Of a stretch of 11,587 nucleotides of DNA, positions 6,936-11,587 are shown one piece after another. Source of the DNA: Candidatus Fermentithermobacillaceae bacterium UBA3907 (GTDB taxonomy: Bacteria; Bacillota; Sulfobacillia; Fermentithermobacillales; Fermentithermobacillaceae); NCBI GenBank assembly GCA_002391545.1, contig DGFF01000101.1:1-11587 (forward strand). Reading direction: 5' to 3'. Position 1 is the first letter of the stretch, and every line of letters starts with the position of its first letter. Position numbers and translations under genes: made by a program. The notes below the pieces were generated by a model. That model made no database searches and was not told the DNA's origin. It was given only the letters and a program-made list of their open reading frames with translations.

Positions 6936-7832
6936 ATGACAATCAGTAAAGGGGTCTTTCCTGTGGCGGGCTTAGGCACCAGATTTCTACCTGCGACAAA
7001 AGCTCAACCTAAGGAAATGCTGCCCATTGTGGATAAACCCACTATTCAATATGTGGTCGAAGAAGCTATGCAATCAGGCATTAATGATTTTTTGTTTGTA
7101 ACAGGCAAGGACAAGCGTGCGCTTGAAGATTACTTTGACCACTCGGGCGAGCTTGAGCGTCATCTATTGGAAAAGGGGAAAACAGATCTTTTGGCATTGG
7201 TAAGAAATATTTCTAATATGTGTCAAATGCATTATGTTAGGCAGAAACAGCCGCTTGGACTAGGTCATGCTGTATGGTGCGCAAGGCAACACGTAGGTAA
7301 CGAATACTTTGCTGTTCTCCTTGGAGATGATATCGTAGTTTCTCCTAAACCATGTCTCAAGCAGATGATCGAAGTTTACGAACAAGTGAAAACACCAGTG
7401 TTGGCTTTGCGCCAAGTATCACGCGCTGACGTTTCTTCCTACGGGGTAATTGAGGGGGAGTCCTTGGGCAATGGTTTGTGGCGCATTACTGATCTGGTAG
7501 AGAAACCAGATGCAGATGAGGCTCCTTCGGATCTTGCGGTGATCGGCCGATATATCTTGCCTCCGGATATCTTTCCCATTTTGGAGGATCTTGAACCTGG
7601 CGTAGGAGGAGAGATCCAACTGACCGATGCGCTAAAGGAACTTCTGAAAACTCACACAATTGTAGGTTATGAATTCGAAGGAATGCGGTACGACGTAGGC
7701 GACCCCAAGGGTTTCCTAATAGCCACCGTAGAAATGGCGTTAGCAAGGGAAGATATAGGAGAAGAGTTTGGTAAATACCTTGCCGAACTAGTTCGTGAAA
7801 GAGATTTACAACCAGACAGGAGTAGTAAATAG
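6936..7832 (+). CDS. galU: UTP-glucose-1-phosphate uridylyltransferase
   Basis: GalU makes UDP-glucose from UTP and glucose 1-phosphate, the activated sugar for glycolipids and envelope polymers. The 298-residue product is full length. The nucleotide-binding signature is clear: FPVAGLGTRFLPATKAQPKE (residues 8-27), with VDKP following. Also visible are PLGLGHAVWCA (106-116), the Mg-binding LLGDD (128-132), LVEKP (185-189) and GGEIQLTDAL (224-233). A Val replaces the more usual Ala before AGLGTR, which should be harmless. The ATG has a strong SD (AAAGGAG, 6921-6927) 8 nt upstream. It faces a GT4 gene across a 128-bp divergent region, which suggests joint use in glucosylation of membrane lipid. 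Confidence 0.96.
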   Translation: MTISKGVFPVAGLGTRFLPATKAQPKEMLPIVDKPTIQYVVEEAMQSGINDFLFVTGKDKRALEDYFDHSGELERHLLEKGKTDLLALVRNISNMCQMHYVRQKQPLGLGHAVWCARQHVGNEYFAVLLGDDIVVSPKPCLKQMIEVYEQVKTPVLALRQVSRADVSSYGVIEGESLGNGLWRITDLVEKPDADEAPSDLAVIGRYILPPDIFPILEDLEPGVGGEIQLTDALKELLKTHTIVGYEFEGMRYDVGDPKGFLIATVEMALAREDIGEEFGKYLAELVRERDLQPDRSSK

Positions 7833-7859
7833 ATGTATATCTGCCCCTATGATACCATT

Positions 7860-7868
7860 TGCTATAGA
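7860..7868 (+). promoter_or_regulatory. Weak extended -10 candidate upstream of the TPR/CofE-like gene
   Basis: TGCTATAGA (7860-7868) resembles an extended -10 element and is nearly identical to the TGCTATAGT before the FBPase gene. No fair -35 hexamer is present. It lies in the 62-bp gap after galU, so the downstream genes may have a start of their own in addition to read-through. Confidence 0.3.
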
Positions 7869-7894
7869 AGATTCTAGGAAAGGGGATTCTCACC

Positions 7895-9289
7895 TTGAAT
7901 ACGCTAATAATTTATGCCCTTTGGTTTATGGACGTGTTAGGATTCAAAGAACTTTCCCGCAAGGGTTTTGCCAAACATGCAAAACCAGATGATCACCCTT
8001 ATGTGGTGTATACGGCAGCCAAACAACTTATTGAATCAGGGCAGAATCTCCCGGCTAGGAACCTTCTTGAATCCGCAATGGAAATGAGGCCATCTATGCG
8101 ATGCGGCCGCCTGTTAATCCACGTTCTCATCAAAGATAAAGAGTATCAAAGAGCTCTTGCGGTGGCCCAGGGACTCTTAGAACTCAATGTCGATAACCCA
8201 TGGCCATATCTTTTAATTGGAGATATACAATACTTTTTCATAAAAGATAGGGATGGGGCGTTTGACTCGTTCATGAAAGCCCTTGAAATATGCAAAGAAT
8301 TTAACAGGAAAAATCCTCTTAAAGTGGCATACAAAAGGGTATGTCGTCTCCTTGAAGAAAAGGAATTGCATGAGGACCTTATAGATTATCTCGCAGAATT
8401 CGTAAAACTAGAATCGTCTAACTTTCACGACCGCGAGTTTTACATTCTCACAAAAGGACTGTTGGACCGAGGACAAGAGGATGAAGCGAAGGAAATCCTT
8501 TCCTTAGGAATCAAAGCTTATCCTCGGAGCACAATGCTAAGGGAAGCGTGGCAGGAATTTGGGTTTGGATCTGTGCAAGATTTGCCTCCTATACCTGTGA
8601 GAGGGAAATTGCCACCTCCAGACGTAACTATCATACCTATCAAAACGCGGCTATTGACAGAGGAAGATGATCCTAAAGAAGTGATGAGACATTACATAAC
8701 CGAACCACTGCCTCATGATATAGCCACCCTTTCATCTTGTGTGGCAGGTCTGATGGAAGGTCGAATATATATGGAAGGGGCGGTAAAACCAGGGTTTCTG
8801 GCCAGATTTCTTTCCCGGTTTGTAGACCAGAAAGACATCCCATTTGGCGGGGCAGCACCCATGGCAAACCCTTTGTCCATGCAAGTACTGCTAGAGGAAA
8901 TAGGCTCAGTACGCACTACTTTTGCAGCAGTCATGGGTGGAGTTGGAAAAATGCTTGGCCAAAAAGGTTGGTTCTACGTATTGGCCGGAGAGGATGCAGG
9001 TCAAATTGATGACGTTTTGGGAAGTTTACCGCCTTACGATTACTACGTCATAATGGGCCCCAAAGATCCTCCAGGACTTGCCCAAGCAATAGCAGACGAA
9101 ATCGGTTGTGAGGCGGCGATCGTAGATGCAAATGACCTTGGCGTAGCATGGGCAGTAGGGTATTCATCGGGAGTAGATGCGCCTTGGCTTGAGGACGTTA
9201 TGTCGACTAATCCCGCAGGCAACCAAGAACAACAGACTCCCATAGTTTTGGTAAGAACATTAACCCATTTGGAAAAGGAAGGAACTTAA
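7895..9289 (+). CDS. TPR-repeat protein fused to coenzyme F420-0:L-glutamate ligase-like (CofE-like) domain
   Basis: This two-part protein has 464 residues. Residues ~35-220 are helical and TPR-like: alternating helices with Ala/Leu spacing such as EYQRALAVAQGLLELNVDNP (83-102) and GAFDSFMKALEI (121-132). Residues ~243-455 resemble the CofE/F420-0:gamma-glutamyl ligase superfamily: TIIPIKTRLL (245-254), HDIATLSSCVAGLMEGR (274-290), KPGFLARFLSRF (298-309), GKMLGQKGWFYVLAG (351-365), VIMGPKDPPG (385-394), AAIVDANDLG (407-416) and NPAGNQEQQTPIVLVR (439-454). True CofE adds glutamate to F420-0; many Firmicutes relatives carry the name with no proven reaction, so the substrate is open. The TTG start has AAAGGGG (7879-7885) 9 nt upstream; the hydrophobic first ~15 residues are no clear signal peptide. 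No other F420 gene is in the window. Confidence 0.68.
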   Translation: MNTLIIYALWFMDVLGFKELSRKGFAKHAKPDDHPYVVYTAAKQLIESGQNLPARNLLESAMEMRPSMRCGRLLIHVLIKDKEYQRALAVAQGLLELNVDNPWPYLLIGDIQYFFIKDRDGAFDSFMKALEICKEFNRKNPLKVAYKRVCRLLEEKELHEDLIDYLAEFVKLESSNFHDREFYILTKGLLDRGQEDEAKEILSLGIKAYPRSTMLREAWQEFGFGSVQDLPPIPVRGKLPPPDVTIIPIKTRLLTEEDDPKEVMRHYITEPLPHDIATLSSCVAGLMEGRIYMEGAVKPGFLARFLSRFVDQKDIPFGGAAPMANPLSMQVLLEEIGSVRTTFAAVMGGVGKMLGQKGWFYVLAGEDAGQIDDVLGSLPPYDYYVIMGPKDPPGLAQAIADEIGCEAAIVDANDLGVAWAVGYSSGVDAPWLEDVMSTNPAGNQEQQTPIVLVRTLTHLEKEGT

Positions 9290-9865
9290 GTGCTTCAAGT
9301 TGACGGTCAAAACCAGCGCAGAACCCTGAAGGACCTTTTGATTCCTTCTCTTTACATAGACAGTGTTTACGATCTCCCACTGGAATGGTTGACTAAAAAC
9401 TCTATTAACGCCGTAATTACAGACCTTGACAATACCTTGGTTCCATGGGGGGAATACGAAACCGTACAACGACTTACCCAGTGGTTTGCAAACCTTCACC
9501 AACATGGGTTCAGAACCCTCATCTTGAGCAACGCTAAACCACACGCGACCATAGACGAGTTATCCCGAAACCTCAATACCCAGGTAATAGTTGGTGCGAA
9601 GAAACCGCTAAGACGCTTTTTCAGGGAAGCGCTAGAAGCATTGGATGCCGACCCTCACGAGACCTGTGTCATTGGAGACCAGCTTTTTACAGACGTCTTA
9701 GGCGGCAATGCAGTAGGGTGCCACACAGTTTTGGTAAACAGAATCAGCAACAACGAGTTTATAGGAACCAGGCTTGTCAGGATCCTGGAAAGCCGAACAA
9801 TTAAGCGCCTGGGGCTAGAGGTGGGTTTTGGAACAGATGATGCTCTCAAGGGGGAGTGGAAATGA
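9290..9865 (+). CDS. yqeG: YqeG-family HAD IIIA-type phosphatase
   Basis: The family belongs to the haloacid dehalogenase phosphatases; its substrate is unknown. The product has 191 residues. HAD motif I is DLDNT (45-49, nucleophile Asp45), motif II is the Ser in LILSNAKP (77-84), the motif III lysines are in GAKKPL (102-107), and motif IV is IGDQLFTDVLGGN (128-140). All catalytic positions are present. The LLIPSLYIDSVYDLPLEWL stretch (16-34) is the normal YqeG opening. The GTG start immediately follows the TAA of the previous gene (zero gap), and the purine-rich AAAAGGAAGGAA before that stop serves as SD. It overlaps the next gene by 4 bp (ATGA). This tight packing points to one transcript and translational coupling. 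Confidence 0.93.
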   Translation: MLQVDGQNQRRTLKDLLIPSLYIDSVYDLPLEWLTKNSINAVITDLDNTLVPWGEYETVQRLTQWFANLHQHGFRTLILSNAKPHATIDELSRNLNTQVIVGAKKPLRRFFREALEALDADPHETCVIGDQLFTDVLGGNAVGCHTVLVNRISNNEFIGTRLVRILESRTIKRLGLEVGFGTDDALKGEWK

Positions 9866-10872
9866 AAACAGACAAATCTGGAGAATGGACAATCTCACAG
9901 ATTATTAATGCGGCAGCAAGCGAGGATTTTTCATACCTATATGTTAAAAGAGATTCGCCGATTCTAGGTCGCAAAGCCGCTGGAGATCTTGAGGTTTTTC
10001 AGAGCAGAACTGTAAGCCAAAGTCAATTGGATTCTTTCTTCAGTCTACAAGTACCTTTACCTCATCGGAAAGTTTTTGACTCACAAGGATATACAAGGTT
10101 TATGCTCATCACTGATAAGGCATTGCGATCTAGGTTTGATTTGATTGAAACAACTGATGGCATTGCAATTATATCCCATATATTACCGGATACTCCGGAG
10201 GATCCTGAATGCATCGGTTTAGGTGATGCATTCGGCGACTTTACTGCAACAAATGGAGGTTTGTACTTTGTTTGTTCCAAACCGCGTTCTGGAAAAAGTA
10301 CTGCCTTAGCCTCGCTGATAGCAAAAACCAACTCACAAACTAGCAAACACATCCTTTGGGTGAGTGAGGGAACCGAGTTCTTGTTCGAGCAAAGCACATC
10401 ATTTGTATCTCAGTTAGAAGTAAATGTTCCAGACGGCGCAAAATTAAGTCCTATCATCCTCGAAACCTGGTCTCCCGACGTTATAGCTACAGACATGCCT
10501 CTGCATGGTGAATTTGTTGAGTGGTTATTAAGGGCAGCAGAAACAGGGGCAAAGGTTTTTGTCTGTATGCAAAGTCCGGGGACTGTTTACGGTCTTTACA
10601 CCTTAGTGAGCAGGGTAGATCCTGATAGGCGTGATGACGCCAGACATAGGTTGGCAAATGTGTTTGAAAGGGCAGTATACATCGAGCTTATACAAGGACT
10701 TAATGATATAGTTCCTGCAACTGAGATTCTAGTAGGAATTGAACCAGTGAGAAATCTCTTAAGAGAAGGAAAATTCGAGCAGGTGTTAGATATGATTCCT
10801 GCAGGCAGCAAATATGGAATGCAAACTATAGAAAAAAGTAAATCATATCTTTCAAAAATGGAGCTCATTTAA
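9862..10872 (+). CDS. PilT-type secretion ATPase homologue with degenerate active site
   Basis: The fold is that of PilT/GspE hexameric ATPases, which drive pilus retraction: an N-terminal PAS-like domain (residues ~1-115) and a RecA-like domain. PilT landmarks include ILPDTPEDPECIGL, a P-loop, the AAETG helix, and the C-terminal VPATEILVG..VRNLLREGK..GMQTI. Key residues are changed: the P-loop is SKPRSGKS (139-146; Ser for the first Gly); the Asp box reads SEGTEF; the Walker B GE is replaced (PDVIATDMP, 205-213, Met212 where the catalytic Glu aligns); and the His box TGHLVFATLHT of PilT reads TGAKVFVCMQS, losing both histidines. It may bind nucleotide but is unlikely to hydrolyse it like PilT. 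I chose ATG 9862 over GTG 9856 because the SD (GGGGGAG, 9850-9856) then has 5-nt spacing and the start forms an ATGA overlap with yqeG. No pilin gene is near. Confidence 0.82.
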   Translation: MKTDKSGEWTISQIINAAASEDFSYLYVKRDSPILGRKAAGDLEVFQSRTVSQSQLDSFFSLQVPLPHRKVFDSQGYTRFMLITDKALRSRFDLIETTDGIAIISHILPDTPEDPECIGLGDAFGDFTATNGGLYFVCSKPRSGKSTALASLIAKTNSQTSKHILWVSEGTEFLFEQSTSFVSQLEVNVPDGAKLSPIILETWSPDVIATDMPLHGEFVEWLLRAAETGAKVFVCMQSPGTVYGLYTLVSRVDPDRRDDARHRLANVFERAVYIELIQGLNDIVPATEILVGIEPVRNLLREGKFEQVLDMIPAGSKYGMQTIEKSKSYLSKMELI

Positions 10873-10889
10873 AATCTCGTATTTTCGAT

Positions 10890-10928
10890 TATACAGATAG
10901 CCGTCGAAATAGGAGGCATATCTGTATA
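10890..10928 (+). promoter_or_regulatory. Perfect 10-bp inverted repeat enclosing the SD of the LuxR-type regulator
   Basis: TATACAGATA (10890-10899) and TATCTGTATA (10919-10928) are exact reverse complements separated by 19 bp. The SD AGGAGG (10911-10916) lies in the intervening loop and the last base of the right arm is the A of the regulator's ATG. In RNA this could fold into a stem-loop that buries the start codon edge while presenting the SD. In DNA the arms could be an operator for a dimeric regulator, perhaps the LuxR-type product itself. The left arm includes TATACA, a possible but weak -10 element. Confidence 0.6.
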
Positions 10929-11587
10929 TGGTTAACGTGCTAGTAGCAGTGGATAAACCCATATGGAGAATGCAGCTTGAGGATATATTTGAACAAAAAC
11001 GTAATATAAGGGTAGGTTACGCAGATTCCTTAGATAACATACTTATGCAGCAGCAGAACTGCTACGAAGTGATCATCTTAAACCTTGGCCAATATGGAGA
11101 CCAAGATACGTTAAAGAACGTGTCAAAGATAAAACATAGGCATCCTCGGTCTAGGCTCGTACTTGTGGTCCATCCCATGGGGTCTTTTCCCTTTTGCGCT
11201 TTTGTCAAATCTGGGGTGCTTGGGTTTATCGATGAACGTGCAACTCCTGATCAAATTGAGGCGGCTGTCAGCGCTGCCACCCGAGGAGACCTCTATATTT
11301 CCGCCCCTCTCATCGACAGAGGGCTACAGGTTAGATCATCCTTGGTCGACGAATTCTTCAAAGATGTTCCCGATCTGAATTGCGACCTAAGCACGCTCAC
11401 TGAAAGAGAGTTTGAAATGATCAAACTTGTAGCTCAGGGGAAATCAAACCGGGATATAGCGGAAGAACTGTTTGTCAGCGAGAAAACCGTCAAGAACCAT
11501 CTTTACAATGCATTCAAGAAGCTCGGAGTCAAGGATAGGACTCAAGCAGCAATTGCAGTGATAAAGGGTCTTTTGTCCTATGAAAAT
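10928..11587 (+). CDS. NarL/FixJ-type (LuxR HTH) regulator with atypical receiver domain, 3' end cut
   Basis: This frame is open to the window edge (220 codons, no stop); the HTH appears complete, so only a few residues should be missing. Residues 1-~125 have the layout of a response-regulator receiver. The phosphoacceptor Asp is replaced by Asn52 (EVIILNLGQYG), the N-terminal acidic pair is reduced to Asp9 (VLVAVDKPI), the Thr/Ser switch position reads VVHPMG, and the conserved Lys is replaced (GFIDERAT). Phosphorylation by a histidine kinase is therefore unlikely. Residues ~156-216 are a standard LuxR-type HTH: LTEREFEMIKLVAQGKSNRD, then VSEKTVKNHLYNAFKKLGV. The ATG is 11 nt from AGGAGG, a rather long spacing, and both lie in the inverted repeat. 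The gene is 55 bp after the PilT homologue on the same strand. Confidence 0.87.
   Translation, partial: MVNVLVAVDKPIWRMQLEDIFEQKRNIRVGYADSLDNILMQQQNCYEVIILNLGQYGDQDTLKNVSKIKHRHPRSRLVLVVHPMGSFPFCAFVKSGVLGFIDERATPDQIEAAVSAATRGDLYISAPLIDRGLQVRSSLVDEFFKDVPDLNCDLSTLTEREFEMIKLVAQGKSNRDIAEELFVSEKTVKNHLYNAFKKLGVKDRTQAAIAVIKGLLSYEN

Noticed and set aside
7486..7893. Minus-strand open frame of 135 codons across the end of galU
   Set aside because: It is mostly antisense to conserved galU coding sequence and has no recognisable motif.
9856..9861. GTG at 9856 as the start of the PilT homologue
   Set aside because: The SD would overlap the start codon; ATG 9862 has correct spacing and a classical ATGA overlap with yqeG.
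11163..11378. Plus-strand open frame of 71 codons inside the regulator gene
   Set aside because: It is out of frame with the regulator reading frame, which runs unbroken from 10928 to the edge and ends in a clear LuxR HTH.

Overview
The window reads as a chromosomal stretch from a Firmicutes-type (Clostridia-like or related) bacterium, probably an anaerobe. The reasons are the ruvX - DUF1292 - mltG gene order known from Bacillus and Clostridia, a YqeG-family HAD phosphatase, an archaeal-type (class V) fructose-1,6-bisphosphate aldolase/phosphatase of the kind seen in thermophilic or anaerobic Firmicutes, and a reductase fused to a two-cluster ferredoxin domain. Purine-rich Shine-Dalgarno (SD) sites and frequent TTG and GTG starts fit this. 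Base composition looks uniform by eye. I see no tRNA, rRNA, insertion sequence, CRISPR array or phage gene.

Layout. Bases 1-645 hold the N-terminal part of a PA-domain M28-like aminopeptidase on the minus strand, running off the left edge. A 144-bp divergent promoter region leads to a plus-strand rhomboid protease (790-1503). The class V FBPase follows (1619-2716), preceded by an extended -10 promoter candidate. After a GC-rich hairpin comes a tight four-gene run: aldo/keto reductase-ferredoxin fusion, RuvX, acidic DUF1292 protein, MltG. MltG ends in a 20-bp tail-to-tail overlap with a minus-strand GT4 glycosyltransferase (5659-6807).

The glycosyltransferase is divergent from galU (6936-7832), which makes the UDP-glucose such an enzyme would use. 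From galU the plus strand continues with closely spaced genes: a TPR protein fused to a coenzyme F420-0:glutamate ligase-like domain (7895-9289), YqeG (9290-9865, zero gap), a PilT-type ATPase homologue with most catalytic residues replaced (9862-10872, ATGA overlap), and a NarL/LuxR-type regulator cut by the right edge.

How the genes fit together. FBPase, GalU and the glycosyltransferase form a plausible path from triose phosphates through hexose phosphates to UDP-sugar and envelope glycolipid. RuvX, DUF1292 and MltG are housekeeping. The least explained part is the right third: the TPR/CofE-like fusion, the degenerate PilT, and a regulator whose receiver domain lacks its phosphorylatable aspartate. 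The regulator's SD and start lie in a perfect 10-bp inverted repeat. This module of ATPase-like and receiver-like proteins without canonical active sites is the best candidate for undescribed biology here.
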